From the NCBI RefSeq assembly GCF_001642795.1, contig NZ_LKEH01000023.1:124193-188192 (forward strand): DNA of 64,000 nucleotides. The letters are read 5' to 3'. Source of the DNA: Pseudomonas viridiflava. Its GTDB lineage: Bacteria; Pseudomonadota; Gammaproteobacteria; Pseudomonadales; Pseudomonadaceae. A program made the position numbers and the translations under genes. The notes below the pieces were generated by a model. That model worked only from the letters and a program-made list of their open reading frames with translations, was not told the DNA's origin and ran no database searches. This document shows positions 35,781 to 48,487 of this stretch, in pieces. Numbering within the stretch: the stretch's first letter is position 1; the number at the start of each line of letters is the position of its first letter.

Positions 35781-35862
35781 GTCTAGGAAAAAACGGTTCG
35801 CGAAACGACCTCTTGGAAGTACTCCCTAGCCTACCCTTACTGAAAAGCGAAGCCGCTAATCC

Positions 35863-35880
35863 GGACCAACGGCTTGGTCC
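35863..35880. repeat. Small hairpin upstream of tnsA
   Basis: GGACCAA (35863-35869) and TTGGTCC (35874-35880) are inverted copies separated by 4 bases, between the tnsA start and the terminator at 35889. Its role is unknown; it may be part of the same insulating structure. Confidence 0.45.
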
Positions 35881-35888
35881 AGAAACAG

Positions 35889-35914
35889 AAAACCCCCGTA
35901 TTTTCGGGGGTTTT
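35889..35914. terminator. Bidirectional Rho-independent terminator inside the right end
   Basis: AAAACCCCCG and CGGGGGTTTT flank a short T-rich loop, giving a strong stem with T-runs on both strands. It stands between the TnsB sites and tnsA and so would stop glmS read-through from entering the element. Confidence 0.8.
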
Positions 35915-35921
35915 CGCGCTT

Positions 35922-35982
35922 TGTCAAACTTTAATAGGTTGTGTCAAACTTTATTATTTTGTGTCAATCTTTATTCTGAACA
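35922..35982. repeat. Right end of Tn7-like element: three TnsB-type repeats
   Basis: TGTCAAACTTTAATA (35922), TGTCAAACTTTATTA (35942) and TGTCAATCTTTATTC (35962) recur every 20 bp. The terminus is ACA at 35980-35982. They are inverted relative to the three left-end copies. Closely packed sites on the right and spread sites on the left are as in Tn7. Confidence 0.85.
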
Positions 35983-36045
35983 GCCAAGACTGCCCTTACC
36001 TGTGGATAACTACTCCACCGTCACCGACTTCGCCAGATTCCTCGG
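35983..36045. other. attTn7: target duplication copy and TnsD-binding end of glmS
   Basis: GCCAA at 35983-35987 follows the right terminus and is the expected 5-bp target copy. Its centre, 35985, is 25 bp from the end of the glmS stop codon at 36010. By analogy with E. coli, TnsD would bind roughly 36008-36045, within the last codons of glmS. The insertion leaves glmS intact. Confidence 0.8.
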
Positions 36046-37845
36046 CTGATCCACATCCGTCCCCTTCAACACTGCCACGTAGTACGAAAGCAGTTGCAGC
36101 GGAATGGTGTACAGAATCGGTGCCAGGGCGTCGATGATATGTGGCATGGCGACAACGTGGGTGCCTTCGCCGTTTTTCATGCCGGCCTGTTCGTCAGCGA
36201 ATACCACCAGCTCTCCACCGCGTGCACGGACTTCCTGCAGGTTGGATTTGAGTTTTTCCAGCAGTTCGTTGTTCGGCGCGACGGTGACCACGGGCATGTC
36301 GGCGTCGACCAGCGCCAGCGGGCCGTGTTTGAGTTCGCCGGCCGGGTAGGCTTCGGCGTGAATGTAGGAGATCTCCTTGAGTTTGAGCGCACCTTCCATG
36401 GCGACCGGAAATTGCGCGCCGCGACCGAGGAACAGGGTGTGGTGCTTCTCGGCGAACAGCTCGGCGACTTTCTCGACGGTGGTGTCCATCGCCAGTGCTT
36501 CGCCCAGGCGAGTTGGCAGGCGGCGCAGTTCATCGACCAGTTGCGCTTCGACGCCCTCTTCCAGCGAGCCTTTGACCTGGCCCAGCGACAGCGTCAGCAG
36601 CAGCAAGGCGACCAGTTGGGTGGTGAATGCCTTGGTGGAGGCAACGCCGATTTCCGGTCCGGCCTGGGTGAGCAGGGTCAGGTCGGATTCGCGCACTAGC
36701 GAGCTGATGCCCACGTTGCAGATCGCGAGGCTGGCCAGAAAGCCCAGCTCCTTGGCGTTACGCAGGGCAGCCAGGGTGTCGGCGGTTTCGCCGGACTGGG
36801 AGATCGAGACGAACAGGGTGTCCGGCTGGACCACGACCTTGCGGTAGCGGAATTCGCTGGCGACTTCGACCTGACACGGAATCCCGGCCAGACCTTCCAG
36901 CCAGTAACGCGCAACCATACCGGCGTGGTAGCTGGTGCCGCACGCCACGATCTGCACGTTGCGCACCTTGGCGAACAGCTCGGCAGCCTGTGGACCAAAG
37001 GCATGGACCAGCACCTGCTGCTGGCCGAGGCGACCCTCAAGAGTGCGCTGCACGACCTTGGGCTGCTCGTGAATTTCCTTGAGCATGAAGTGGCGATACT
37101 CGCCCTTGTCAGCCGCTTCTGCGCCTTCGTGGTATTGCACGATTTCACGCTCGACCGGCAGACCGTCGACGCTCCAGATCTGCACGCTGTCGCGACGGAT
37201 CTCGGCGATATCGCCCTCTTCCAGGTACATGAAACGGTCAGTGACCTGACGCAATGCGAGCTGGTCGGACGCGAGGAAGTTCTCGCCCAGGCCCATGCCG
37301 ATCACCAGCGGACTGCCGCTACGTGCCGCCAACAGCCGGTCCGGTTGTGCAGCGCTGATCACTGCCAGACCGTAGGCACCGTGCAGTTCCTTGACCGCAG
37401 CTTTCAGGGCCGCCGCCAGATCGGGCGTGTCCTTGAGCTTGTGGTGCAGCAGGTGAACGATGACTTCGGTGTCGGTATCGGACGAGAACACGTAGCCCAG
37501 AGCCTTGAGCTGTTCACGCAGGGCTTCATGGTTTTCGATGATGCCGTTGTGGACAACTGCCAGCTCGTTGGCCGAAAAATGTGGATGAGCGTTACGCTCG
37601 CAGGGCGCGCCGTGGGTGGCCCAGCGGGTGTGGGCGATGCCCAGACGGCCGACCAGAGGTTCGCCGGCCAGTGCCTGCTCGAGTTCGCTGACCTTGCCGG
37701 AACGGCGGCGACGCTCGAGCGTGCCTTCGTTAGTGAAAACGGCCACGCCTGCGCTGTCATAGCCGCGGTATTCAAGACGCTTCAGGCCTTCGAGCAAAAT
37801 GGCCGTGATATTACGTTCGGCGACTGCGCCAACGATTCCACACAT
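36010..37845 (-). CDS. glmS: Glutamine-fructose-6-phosphate aminotransferase (isomerising)
   Basis: The 611-residue protein starts [12 protein letters not shown] with the catalytic Cys1 (after Met removal) of the class II glutaminase domain (to about 240). Two SIS sugar-isomerase domains follow (about 290-430 and 460-600), and the end is NLAKSVTVE. It makes glucosamine-6-phosphate from fructose-6-phosphate and glutamine, the entry to cell-wall and LPS amino sugars. The last codons are the attTn7 recognition site. It lies 10 bp after the DeoR gene and probably shares its message. Confidence 0.98.
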   Translation of the reverse strand: MCGIVGAVAERNITAILLEGLKRLEYRGYDSAGVAVFTNEGTLERRRRSGKVSELEQALAGEPLVGRLGIAHTRWATHGAPCERNAHPHFSANELAVVHNGIIENHEALREQLKALGYVFSSDTDTEVIVHLLHHKLKDTPDLAAALKAAVKELHGAYGLAVISAAQPDRLLAARSGSPLVIGMGLGENFLASDQLALRQVTDRFMYLEEGDIAEIRRDSVQIWSVDGLPVEREIVQYHEGAEAADKGEYRHFMLKEIHEQPKVVQRTLEGRLGQQQVLVHAFGPQAAELFAKVRNVQIVACGTSYHAGMVARYWLEGLAGIPCQVEVASEFRYRKVVVQPDTLFVSISQSGETADTLAALRNAKELGFLASLAICNVGISSLVRESDLTLLTQAGPEIGVASTKAFTTQLVALLLLTLSLGQVKGSLEEGVEAQLVDELRRLPTRLGEALAMDTTVEKVAELFAEKHHTLFLGRGAQFPVAMEGALKLKEISYIHAEAYPAGELKHGPLALVDADMPVVTVAPNNELLEKLKSNLQEVRARGGELVVFADEQAGMKNGEGTHVVAMPHIIDALAPILYTIPLQLLSYYVAVLKGTDVDQPRNLAKSVTVE

Positions 37846-37854
37846 GGTTCTCTC

Positions 37855-38622
37855 CTAGCTGACAGCGGCACAAATCAGATTGATGCCGCGGGCCTGTATC
37901 TGGTCGCGCGCCTCGGTGGGCAGACGATCATCGGTAATAAGGGTGTGGATACTGCTCCAGGGCAGCTCCAGGTTGGGGATCTTGCGGCCAACTTTGTCGG
38001 CTTCGACCATCACGACAACTTCCCGGGCAACTTCAGCCATGACGCGGCTCAGGCCCAGCAATTCGTTGAAGGTCGTGGTGCCACGGATCAGATCGATACC
38101 GTCGGCACCGATGAACAATTGATCAAAATCGTAGGAGCGCAGCACCTGTTCGGCGACCTGCCCTTGAAAGGATTCGGAATGCGGATCCCACGTCCCGCCA
38201 GTCATCAGCAGGACGGGTTCCTGTTCCAGTTCGGTCAGTGCGCGTGCGACGTGCAGCGAGTTGGTCATGACCACAAGGCCAGGCTGCGCGCCCAGTTCAG
38301 GGATCATCGCTGCGGTGGTGCTGCCGCTGTCGACAATGATGCGCGCGTGCTCGCGGATGCGGGTAACGGCAGCGCGAGCAATGGCCTGTTTGTATTTGGA
38401 GACAGGTTGAGCGCCTTCGCTGATCAGTTCGTGCGGCAAGGTGACTGCACCACCGTAGCGACGCAACAGCAGACCGTTGGTTTCGAGCGCGGCCAGATCC
38501 TTTCGGATCGTAACTTCTGAGGTTTCAAAACGCTTGGCCAGATCGTCCACACTGACCTCACCCTGCTGGCTCAGCAGGGCAAGAATGTTATGGCGACGTT
38601 GAGGAGTATTGCGCTTCGACAT
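37855..38622 (-). CDS. glmR: DeoR-family regulator between glmU and glmS
   Basis: From the ATG at 38622 (MSKRNTPQRRHNILALL) the protein has 255 residues. The N-terminal DeoR HTH (VSVDDLAKRFETSEVTIRKD) is followed by a sugar-phosphate-sensing domain with IVDSGSTTAAMIPEL and IGADGIDLIRGTTTFN. The open frame extends to 38661, but DeoR proteins start close to the chosen site. Its fixed place between glmU and glmS in Pseudomonas suggests control of amino-sugar synthesis, sensing a sugar phosphate. The symbol glmR follows Pseudomonas usage and the exact targets are inferred. Confidence 0.88.
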   Translation of the reverse strand: MSKRNTPQRRHNILALLSQQGEVSVDDLAKRFETSEVTIRKDLAALETNGLLLRRYGGAVTLPHELISEGAQPVSKYKQAIARAAVTRIREHARIIVDSGSTTAAMIPELGAQPGLVVMTNSLHVARALTELEQEPVLLMTGGTWDPHSESFQGQVAEQVLRSYDFDQLFIGADGIDLIRGTTTFNELLGLSRVMAEVAREVVVMVEADKVGRKIPNLELPWSSIHTLITDDRLPTEARDQIQARGINLICAAVS

Positions 38623-38749
38623 GAGAACCTTAAGTTTCGATTCGAAAGATAACGAAGGCAATCAAAACCTATTTGAAGGGATTGGTCAAGGGTCGTAGTG
38701 GTTTACTGTGGCATTCGGCATGTGGAGCAATTACCGATAAACAGAGGAT

Positions 38750-38838
38750 CGTGGGAGGCGGCTTGCCGGCGATGCATTCTTTCAGGCGACCTTGTCAGTG
38801 ACTGAACTGATGATATCGCCGGCAAGCCGCCTCCCACG
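38750..38838. repeat. REP-type inverted repeat pair
   Basis: CGTGGGAGGCGGCTTGCCGG... (38750-38773) and its exact inverted copy (38815-38838) flank a spacer of about 41 bases. GTGGGAG-x-GGCTTGCCGGCGA is the core of common Pseudomonas REP elements. The pair forms a BIME-like unit in the gap between the DeoR gene and glmU and may end transcription there or protect the message. Confidence 0.85.
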
Positions 38839-38850
38839 GCCTGTGGATAA

Positions 38851-40218
38851 CTAGTCTTTCCTGATCTTGACCGGCCGCTTCCAGCCGTCAATGTTGCGCT
38901 GGCGGGCTCGGCCAACGGCCAACTGAGACTTATCCACATTTTGAGTGATTGTTGATCCAGCCGCCGTATTTGAGCCGCTTCCGATATCCACAGGCGCAAT
39001 CAGAGAGTTGTTTGAGCCAATAAAGACGTCCTCGCCAATAGTGGTCTGGTGTTTGTTCGCACCGTCGTAATTGACGGTGATGGTGCCCGCGCCGATGTTT
39101 GTGCGAGCTCCGATGACCGTGTCACCCAGATAGGTCAGGTGCCCGGCTTTCACGCCTTCACCCAGCACCGCATTCTTCAGCTCAACAAAGTTACCCACAT
39201 GCGCCTTGGCGCCCAGCACGCTACCCGGACGCAGACGCGCGAAAGGTCCGGCATCGCTGCCCTCTCCCAGAATCGCGCCTTCGATGTGGCTGTTGGCTTT
39301 AACGACAACACCTTTACGCAACGTGCTGTCCTTGATGACGCAGTTCGGACCGATGATCACGTCATCCTCGATCACGACCTTGCCTTCCAGTACCACGTTG
39401 ATGTCGATCAGCACATCACGGCCGACGCTGACTTCACCGCGCACGTCAAAGCGTGCAGGGTCGCGCAGGGTGACGCCAGCGGCCATCAGACGGCGGGCTT
39501 CGCGCAACTGGTAATGACGCTCAAGCTCGGACAGCTGCTTGCGGTCGTTGGCGCCCTGCACTTCCATGGCGTCGTACGGCTGTTCGGTCGCAACCACCAG
39601 GCCATCGTTCACGGCCATGGCGATCACATCGGTCAGGTAGTACTCGCCCTGCGCATTGTTGTTGGAGAGACGCCCCAGCCACTCGGCCAGACGCTTGCCG
39701 GGTACCGCCAGAATGCCCGTGTTGCCTTCGGTAATCGCCTTTTGGGCGTCGGTTGCATCCTTATGCTCGACGATAGCAGCCACCCGGCCTTGCTCGTCGC
39801 GCACAATACGGCCATAGCCGGTCGGATCCTTCAGGGTGACGGTCAACAGACCCAACTGCTCGGGGGTAACGAGTTTGAGCAGACGCTGCAGCGTGTCGAC
39901 TTCAATCAGGGGCACGTCGCCGTACAGGATCAGGACCGTTTCCGCCGTCAGTGCAGGCACGGCCTGAGCTACCGCATGGCCTGTACCGAGTTGGTTGTCC
40001 TGCATCACGAAATTCAGATTGTCAGCCGCCAGACGCTCGCGCACCACATCCGCGCCGTGGCCGATCACCACATGGATGCCGCTTGGGGATAACTGGCGGG
40101 CACTGTGGATAACATGACCCAGCATGGAATTGCCCGCAACGGGGTGAAGCACCTTCGGCAAGGCCGAACGCATCCGGGTACCTTGGCCAGCAGCAAGAAT
40201 GACGATATCGAGAGACAT
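38851..40218 (-). CDS. glmU: Bifunctional GlmU: GlcN-1-P acetyltransferase / GlcNAc-1-P uridyltransferase
   Basis: From ATG at 40218 ([18 protein letters not shown]) the protein is 455 residues, the normal length. The N-terminal nucleotidyltransferase domain has [18 protein letters not shown]. From about residue 250 a left-handed beta-helix of hexapeptide repeats (for example [17 protein letters not shown]) carries the acetyltransferase. It makes UDP-GlcNAc for peptidoglycan and LPS. The open frame reaches 40317, but the extra residues precede the conserved start. Confidence 0.97.
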   Translation of the reverse strand: MSLDIVILAAGQGTRMRSALPKVLHPVAGNSMLGHVIHSARQLSPSGIHVVIGHGADVVRERLAADNLNFVMQDNQLGTGHAVAQAVPALTAETVLILYGDVPLIEVDTLQRLLKLVTPEQLGLLTVTLKDPTGYGRIVRDEQGRVAAIVEHKDATDAQKAITEGNTGILAVPGKRLAEWLGRLSNNNAQGEYYLTDVIAMAVNDGLVVATEQPYDAMEVQGANDRKQLSELERHYQLREARRLMAAGVTLRDPARFDVRGEVSVGRDVLIDINVVLEGKVVIEDDVIIGPNCVIKDSTLRKGVVVKANSHIEGAILGEGSDAGPFARLRPGSVLGAKAHVGNFVELKNAVLGEGVKAGHLTYLGDTVIGARTNIGAGTITVNYDGANKHQTTIGEDVFIGSNNSLIAPVDIGSGSNTAAGSTITQNVDKSQLAVGRARQRNIDGWKRPVKIRKD

Positions 40219-40284
40219 GAGGACTACCAACTGAGCGGCGCGGCAATCATAGCAGCGGCCGGGGACGGGCTTATTCGGAAAAAG

Positions 40285-40312
40285 AAAAAGGGTAGCCGAG
40301 GCTACCCTTTTT
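40285..40312. terminator. Bidirectional terminator between atpC and glmU
   Basis: GGGTAGC-CGAG-GCTACCC with A-run before and T-run after (and the converse on the other strand). It ends the leftward ATP synthase transcript after atpC and isolates glmU. Confidence 0.9.
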
Positions 40313-40337
40313 CTCAATCGCGCATGAAGCAGCGGGG

Positions 40338-40763
40338 TTAGCCGCCGAACTTCTTGCGAATTTGCTGAACGGTACGCAGCTGAGCTGCGGCCTCGGCCAG
40401 ACGAGCAGTTGCAGATCCGTAGTCGAAGTCTGCGCCTTTCTCGTTCAAGGCCTTCTCTGCAGCCTTTACAGCTGCTTGAGCGGAGGCTTCGTCCAGGTCG
40501 GCAGCACGTTGCACAGTATCGGCAAGCACCTTGACCATGTTCGGCTGAACCTCAAGGAAACCACCGGAGATGTAGAACACCTCGGCTTCCCCACCCTGCT
40601 TGATCAAGCGGATCGGGCCCGGCTTCAGATCAGTGATCAGCGGCGCGTGGCCTGGAGCGATACCGATATCACCCAGGTTACCGTGCGCAATCACCATCTC
40701 GACCAGACCGGAGAAGATTTCCCCTTCCGCGCTGACGATGTCGCAATGGACTGTCATAGCCAT
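40338..40763 (-). CDS. atpC: ATP synthase epsilon subunit (F1)
   Basis: The 141-residue protein has an N-terminal beta-sandwich ([40 protein letters not shown]) and a C-terminal helical hairpin ([20 protein letters not shown]). It links gamma to the c-ring and can inhibit ATP hydrolysis. It is the last gene of the atp operon, followed by a terminator. Confidence 0.97.
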   Translation of the reverse strand: MAMTVHCDIVSAEGEIFSGLVEMVIAHGNLGDIGIAPGHAPLITDLKPGPIRLIKQGGEAEVFYISGGFLEVQPNMVKVLADTVQRAADLDEASAQAAVKAAEKALNEKGADFDYGSATARLAEAAAQLRTVQQIRKKFGG

Positions 40764-40807
40764 TTGCTTGCCTCAACCTGATTAGCGCCCGTTTCCGGGC
40801 GCCGGGA

Positions 40808-42199
<1,392 letters not shown>

Positions 42200-42214
42200 C
42201 TAATATTTGAACCG

Positions 42215-43075
42215 TTAAACCGCGGCAGCGCCGCCGACGATTTCCGAGATCTCTTGGGTGATCGCTGCCTGACGCGCCTTGTTGTAGATCAGCTGCAAAT
42301 CGCTGATCAGATCACCGGCGTTGTCGGTGGCGTTCTTCATTGCAATCATCCGCGCCGCTTGTTCAGCTGCGTTGTTCTCGACCACCGCCTGGTACACCTG
42401 CGACTCAACGTAGCGAACCATCAAGCCATCGAGCAGCTCTTTGGCATCGGGTTCGTAGAGATAGTCCCAGTGGTGCTTGAGTTCCTGATCCGGGGTTGCC
42501 ACCAGCGGAATCAACTGCTCCACCGTTGGCTGTTGCGTCATGGTGTTGATGAACTTGTTGGATACCACGGACAGGCGATCAATACGGCCATCCAGGTAGG
42601 CATCCAGCATCACCTTGACGCTGCCGATCAAGTCATTGATCGACGGCTCTTCGCCCAGGTGGCTGATTGCAGCGACGACGTTACCGCCGAAGTTGCGGAA
42701 GAATGCCGCACCTTTGCTGCCAACCACGCACAGATCGATCTCTACGCCGTTTTCACGGTTTACGGCCATGTCCTTGACCAAAGCCTTGAACAGGTTGGTA
42801 TTCAAGCCGCCGCACAGACCACGGTCACTGCTCACCACGACATAACCGACACGCTTTACTTCGCGCTCGATCATGAAAGGGTGGCGATATTCCGGGTTAG
42901 CGTTGGCAAGATGACCAATCACCTGGCGGATACGATCCGCGTAAGGACGGCTAGCAGCCATGCGCATTTGAGCCTTGCGCATTTTGCTGACCGCCACTTT
43001 TTCCATGGCGCTGGTGATCTTTTGCGTGCTTTTGATGCTCGCAATCTTGCTGCGAATCTCTTTTGCGCCTGCCAT
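42215..43075 (-). CDS. atpG: ATP synthase gamma subunit (F1)
   Basis: The 286-residue protein has the N-terminal coiled-coil helix ([20 protein letters not shown]) and the matching C-terminal helix (ELQ-type [17 protein letters not shown]). The two make the rotating shaft, with the Rossmann-like middle between. It transmits c-ring rotation to F1. Confidence 0.98.
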   Translation of the reverse strand: MAGAKEIRSKIASIKSTQKITSAMEKVAVSKMRKAQMRMAASRPYADRIRQVIGHLANANPEYRHPFMIEREVKRVGYVVVSSDRGLCGGLNTNLFKALVKDMAVNRENGVEIDLCVVGSKGAAFFRNFGGNVVAAISHLGEEPSINDLIGSVKVMLDAYLDGRIDRLSVVSNKFINTMTQQPTVEQLIPLVATPDQELKHHWDYLYEPDAKELLDGLMVRYVESQVYQAVVENNAAEQAARMIAMKNATDNAGDLISDLQLIYNKARQAAITQEISEIVGGAAAV

Positions 43076-43125
43076 GTAACACCTATCAGGTTAGCAAGCG
43101 GGAGCCTTCCGGCCCCCGCTGCGGC

Positions 43126-44670
43126 TTACCAGGTTTGGGTGGCCTTGAACTTCTCGATGCCGGCTTTCATGCCAGAATCGATTTCGTCATTGAAGTCACC
43201 CTTCACGTTGATCTTCGCCATCAAATCGGCGTGATCGCGGTTGAAGTAAGCAATCAGCGCTTGTTCAAAGCTGCCAATCTTGGCGATTTCGATGTCGGTC
43301 AGGAACCCACGCTCAGCGGCATACAGCGACAGCGCCATGTCAGCGATCGACATTGGTGCGTATTGCTTCTGCTTCATCAGCTCGGTAACGCGCTGACCAT
43401 GCTCAAGTTGCTTACGGGTCGCTTCGTCCAGGTCAGAAGCGAACTGGGCGAATGCCGCCAGTTCACGGTACTGAGCCAGAGCGGTACGGATACCACCGGA
43501 GAGCTTCTTGATGATCTTGGTCTGAGCGGCACCACCTACACGCGATACCGAAACACCGGCGTTCACAGCTGGACGGATGCCAGAGTTGAACATGGCCGAT
43601 TCCAGGAAGATCTGACCGTCGGTGATGGAAATCACGTTGGTCGGAACGAACGCGGAAACGTCGCCAGCCTGGGTTTCGATGATCGGCAGTGCAGTCAGGG
43701 AACCGGTTTTGCCGGTCACTGCGCCGTTGGTGAACTTCTCTACGTACTCTTCGGAAACACGCGATGCGCGCTCCAGCAGACGGGAGTGGAGATAGAACAC
43801 GTCACCCGGGTAGGCTTCACGGCCTGGTGGACGGCGCAGCAGCAGGGAAATCTGGCGGTAGGCCACTGCTTGCTTGGACAGATCGTCATAAACGATCAGC
43901 GCGTCTTCACCGCGGTCGCGGAAGAACTCACCCATGGTGCAACCCGAGTACGGTGCAAGGAATTGCAGCGCAGCGGATTCGGAAGCACTTGCAGCCACGA
44001 CGATGGTGTTAGCCAGTGCGCCGTTTTCTTCGAGCTTGCGAACAACGTTGGCGATGGTCGATTGTTTCTGACCGATTGCCACGTAGACGCAGAAGATGCC
44101 GCTGTCTTTCTGGTTGATGATTGCGTCGATGGCCAGAGCGGTCTTACCGATCTGACGGTCACCGATGATCAGCTCACGCTGGCCACGGCCGACTGGAATC
44201 ATGGCATCGACAGCCTTGTAGCCAGTCTGTACAGGCTGGTCTACCGACTTACGCCAGATCACGCCTGGAGCAACTTTCTCGACCGCATCGGTCTCGGTGT
44301 TGTTCAGCGGACCTTTGCCGTCGACTGGGTTACCCAGTGCATCGACTACGCGACCCAGCAGTTCCTTACCAACCGGAACCTCCAGGATGCGGCCAGTGCA
44401 CTTGGCGCTCATGCCTTCAGCCAGAGTCGTGTAAGCGCCCAGTACAACGGCACCCACGGAGTCTTGCTCAAGGTTCAGCGCCATACCGTAGACGCCGCCC
44501 GGAAACTCGATCATCTCGCCGTACATTACGTCGGCCAGACCGTGAATCCGCACGATACCGTCAGACACGCTGACGACTGTGCCTTCGTTACGGGCTTGGG
44601 AGGTTACATCGAGCTTCTCGATGCGACCCTTGATGATTTCACTTATTTCGGAAGGATTGAGTTGCTGCAT
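43126..44670 (-). CDS. atpA: ATP synthase alpha subunit (F1)
   Basis: The 514-residue protein has P-loop [15 protein letters not shown], the alpha-subunit signature [20 protein letters not shown] and the N-terminal helix [20 protein letters not shown] that binds delta. It carries the non-catalytic nucleotide sites and alternates with beta. Start ATG. Confidence 0.98.
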   Translation of the reverse strand: MQQLNPSEISEIIKGRIEKLDVTSQARNEGTVVSVSDGIVRIHGLADVMYGEMIEFPGGVYGMALNLEQDSVGAVVLGAYTTLAEGMSAKCTGRILEVPVGKELLGRVVDALGNPVDGKGPLNNTETDAVEKVAPGVIWRKSVDQPVQTGYKAVDAMIPVGRGQRELIIGDRQIGKTALAIDAIINQKDSGIFCVYVAIGQKQSTIANVVRKLEENGALANTIVVAASASESAALQFLAPYSGCTMGEFFRDRGEDALIVYDDLSKQAVAYRQISLLLRRPPGREAYPGDVFYLHSRLLERASRVSEEYVEKFTNGAVTGKTGSLTALPIIETQAGDVSAFVPTNVISITDGQIFLESAMFNSGIRPAVNAGVSVSRVGGAAQTKIIKKLSGGIRTALAQYRELAAFAQFASDLDEATRKQLEHGQRVTELMKQKQYAPMSIADMALSLYAAERGFLTDIEIAKIGSFEQALIAYFNRDHADLMAKINVKGDFNDEIDSGMKAGIEKFKATQTW

Positions 44671-44691
44671 TGCTCTGCTGCCCCTTCAAAC

Positions 44692-45228
44692 TCAAGATTT
44701 CAATGCTTCGGCTAGTTGCGCGATTTTGCCGCGAACTGAGCCATCGATAACCAGGTCGCCGGCGCGGATTACGACACCACCGATAAGGGTGGCATCCTCC
44801 GCAGCATGCAGGCGCACTTCCCGGCCGAGCCGTGCACTGAGAACCTTGGCGAGTTTGTCTTGCTGTTCTTGGTTCAATGCAAAAGCACTGGTGACATCCA
44901 CATCGACCGATTTTTCCTGCTCTGCCTTGTACAGGTCGAACAGTTCGGCGATCTCCGGCAGAAGCGGGAGACGGTCGTTTTCAGCAACGACGTGGATGAA
45001 ATTCTGTGCCTTGGCATCGAACTTGTCGCCACACACTTCAATAAAAGTGGTGGCCTTTTGTGCGCTCGTCAGTCGCGGGGCCTTGAGCATGCGCTGCATG
45101 GTGTCGTCTTGCGACACCGCAGCAGCCAGGCCGAGCATGGCTGACCAATTGGCCAGTTGCTGGTGGGCCTGCGCGTGCTCGAAGGCCGCCTTAGCGTAAG
45201 GTCGGGCCAACGTGGTCAGTTCTGCCAT
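44692..45228 (-). CDS. atpH: ATP synthase delta subunit (F1)
   Basis: The 178-residue protein has the N-terminal six-helix bundle ([18 protein letters not shown]) and the conserved C-terminal segment [19 protein letters not shown]. It is the stator link between F1 alpha and the b subunits. It lies 12 bp after atpF. Confidence 0.97.
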   Translation of the reverse strand: MAELTTLARPYAKAAFEHAQAHQQLANWSAMLGLAAAVSQDDTMQRMLKAPRLTSAQKATTFIEVCGDKFDAKAQNFIHVVAENDRLPLLPEIAELFDLYKAEQEKSVDVDVTSAFALNQEQQDKLAKVLSARLGREVRLHAAEDATLIGGVVIRAGDLVIDGSVRGKIAQLAEALKS

Positions 45229-45240
45229 GATCGCCCTCGC

Positions 45241-45711
45241 TTAAATTTCAGCAGCCAGTTTGTTAACCAGCTCCGCGTGCGCGTTTTGATCGATTGTGGC
45301 ACCCAGGATCTTCTCTGCGCCATTGACTGCCAGGCTACCCAACTGGGCGCGCAAGGCGTCTTTGACACCGTTCAGTTCCTGCTCGATCTCGGCCTGAGCC
45401 TGAGCCTTCACACGGTCAGCTTCAACGCGAGCCTGTTCACGGGCTTCGTCGACAATCTGAGTACCGCGTTTCTTGGCTTGCTCAATGATTTCAGCTGCTT
45501 GAGCCTTAGCTTCGCGCAGTTGTTGACCCACTTTGTCTTGGGCCAGCTCCAGGTCGCGAGCTGCTCGGGAAGCAGCGTCCAGTCCATCCGCGATCTTCTT
45601 CTGACGTTCGTGCAAAGCCGCGATGACCGGAGGCCACACGAACTTCATGCAGAACAGCACAAAAATGAAGAACGCAACGGACTGGCCAATCAGGGTTGCA
45701 TTAATGTTCAC
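45241..45711 (-). CDS. atpF: ATP synthase b subunit (Fo)
   Basis: The 156-residue protein has one N-terminal membrane helix (about 5-25, [20 protein letters not shown]) and then a long charged coiled coil. It forms the dimeric peripheral stalk that holds F1 to subunit a. Confidence 0.97.
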   Translation of the reverse strand: MNINATLIGQSVAFFIFVLFCMKFVWPPVIAALHERQKKIADGLDAASRAARDLELAQDKVGQQLREAKAQAAEIIEQAKKRGTQIVDEAREQARVEADRVKAQAQAEIEQELNGVKDALRAQLGSLAVNGAEKILGATIDQNAHAELVNKLAAEI

Positions 45712-45768
45712 GCCAACACCTCGCTCGTTCGTTGTCCATCACACCAATCAACTCGAAAATTCGAGTGA

Positions 45769-46041
<273 letters not shown>

Positions 46042-46115
46042 TTACGTCGTATTGGTTAGGTTTTTTTAATTAAAGCGGTAAAGCAAAATCGTTTGTTACA
46101 TCAGCCCTTGCGGGC

Positions 46116-46140
46116 ACCGTCCCGCAGTTTGCGGGACGGT
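46116..46140 (-). promoter_or_regulatory. GC-rich hairpin in the atpB-atpE intercistronic gap
   Basis: ACCGTCCCGC (46116-46125) and GCGGGACGGT (46131-46140) form a perfect 10-bp stem with a 5-base loop in the gap of about 140 bases between atpB and atpE. With no T-run it is unlikely to be a strong terminator. It may stabilise the downstream message so that c subunit is made in excess; that role is inference. Confidence 0.6.
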
Positions 46141-46165
46141 CATCAGATACGCCCGGAGGCGAATC

Positions 46166-47459
<1,294 letters not shown>

Positions 47460-47605
47460 CGCATTTGCTCCTTCGCTGTCGGTCGCCATCATCTGTAACT
47501 TGGCATAATTTGTGCCGACAAAATGCGCGCAGAGTATAGGGGCGGTTAAGTCCCTATTCAACAGTCAGGTAGTGATTTCCGACTATACGCTACAGAGCAA
47601 TTGTT

Positions 47606-48478
47606 TCAGCGGATGTGAGCAAGCACACCTTGCAACTCATCCAGCGAGTTGTAGCGGATCACCAATTGCCCTTTTCCCTTCTGTCCGTGGCGTATCTGGA
47701 CCGCAGACCCCAAACGCTCGGCCAGACGCTGCTCGAGGCGGCTGATGTCGGGGTCGGCCTTGGCAGGTTCCGCAGGGGTTTCCTTGCCGCTGAGCCACTG
47801 CCTGACCAGTGCTTCCGTCTGGCGTACGGTCAGCCCGCGTGCGACAACGTGTCGCGCTCCTTCGACCTGCCTTTCCTCCGGAAGACCGAGCAGGGCACGT
47901 GCATGGCCCATCTCCAGGTCGCCGTGGGACAGCATGGTCTTGATCACTTCCGGCAGCGCAATCAGTCGCAGCAGGTTGGCCACGCTGACACGGGACTTGC
48001 CGACGGCATCGGCCACCTGCTGCTGGGTCAGCTGGAATTCCTGCTGCAGACGCTGCAACGCCATTGCTTCTTCGATGGGGTTGAGATCTTCACGCTGGAT
48101 GTTTTCGATCAGCGCCATGGCGATGGCGGTTTCATCCGGCACATCGCGAACCATGGCCGGGATCGTCTCGACACCTGCCTGCTGACTGGCACGCCAGCGA
48201 CGTTCACCGGCAATGATTTCAAAACGATTGTTGCCGATCGGGCGAATCACGATCGGCTGCATCACGCCCTGAGACTTGATCGACTGCGCAAGTTCTTCAA
48301 GCGCCTGGGGATCCATGTCACGGCGCGGCTGGTACTTGCCGCGCTGGATCATGTCCAATGGCACATGCTGCAGCTCACGTTCGGGGGCCTTGATGGCCTG
48401 TTCTTCCAGCGAACTGACGGTTGGACTGCTCAGAAGTGCGTCCAACCCACGTCCGAGACCTCGTTTCTTGACGGCCAT
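47606..48478 (-). CDS. parB: Chromosome-partitioning protein ParB
   Basis: The 290-residue protein begins MAVKKRGLGRGLDALL. The CTP-binding N-domain has GERRWRASQQAG, the HTH is TQQQVADAVGKSRVSVANLL and the C-terminus dimerises. It loads at parS sites, two of which lie about 12 kb away inside recF. It follows parA by 9 bp. Confidence 0.97.
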   Translation of the reverse strand: MAVKKRGLGRGLDALLSSPTVSSLEEQAIKAPERELQHVPLDMIQRGKYQPRRDMDPQALEELAQSIKSQGVMQPIVIRPIGNNRFEIIAGERRWRASQQAGVETIPAMVRDVPDETAIAMALIENIQREDLNPIEEAMALQRLQQEFQLTQQQVADAVGKSRVSVANLLRLIALPEVIKTMLSHGDLEMGHARALLGLPEERQVEGARHVVARGLTVRQTEALVRQWLSGKETPAEPAKADPDISRLEQRLAERLGSAVQIRHGQKGKGQLVIRYNSLDELQGVLAHIR

Positions 48479-48487
48479 GGAAATTCC

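Larger units (their letters stand above)
13288..35982. mobile_element. Tn7-like transposon inserted at attTn7 downstream of glmS
   Basis: About 22.7 kb. Support: a complete tnsABCD operon at the glmS side; inverted TnsB-type repeats at both ends; and a right terminus (ACA at 35980-35982) with a putative 5-bp target GCCAA (35983-35987) whose centre lies 25 bp past the glmS stop, the classical Tn7 insertion point and orientation. There is no tnsE and no CRISPR-Cas. A second TnsD/TniQ-like gene sits at the left end. Cargo covers arsenic and fluoride resistance, a chemoreceptor, an IetAS defence pair, a three-gene operon of unknown function and a HAD protein. The left border is less certain because it lacks a matching target duplication. 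Confidence 0.85.

Noticed and set aside
36925..38520. A long (531-codon) rightward frame opposite glmS and the DeoR gene.
   Set aside because: It is a shadow frame in high-GC DNA; the leftward glmS and DeoR genes are unmistakable and it has no domain.
43063..44715. A 550-codon rightward frame opposite atpA.
   Set aside because: Shadow of atpA caused by codon bias; no ribosome site or motif.
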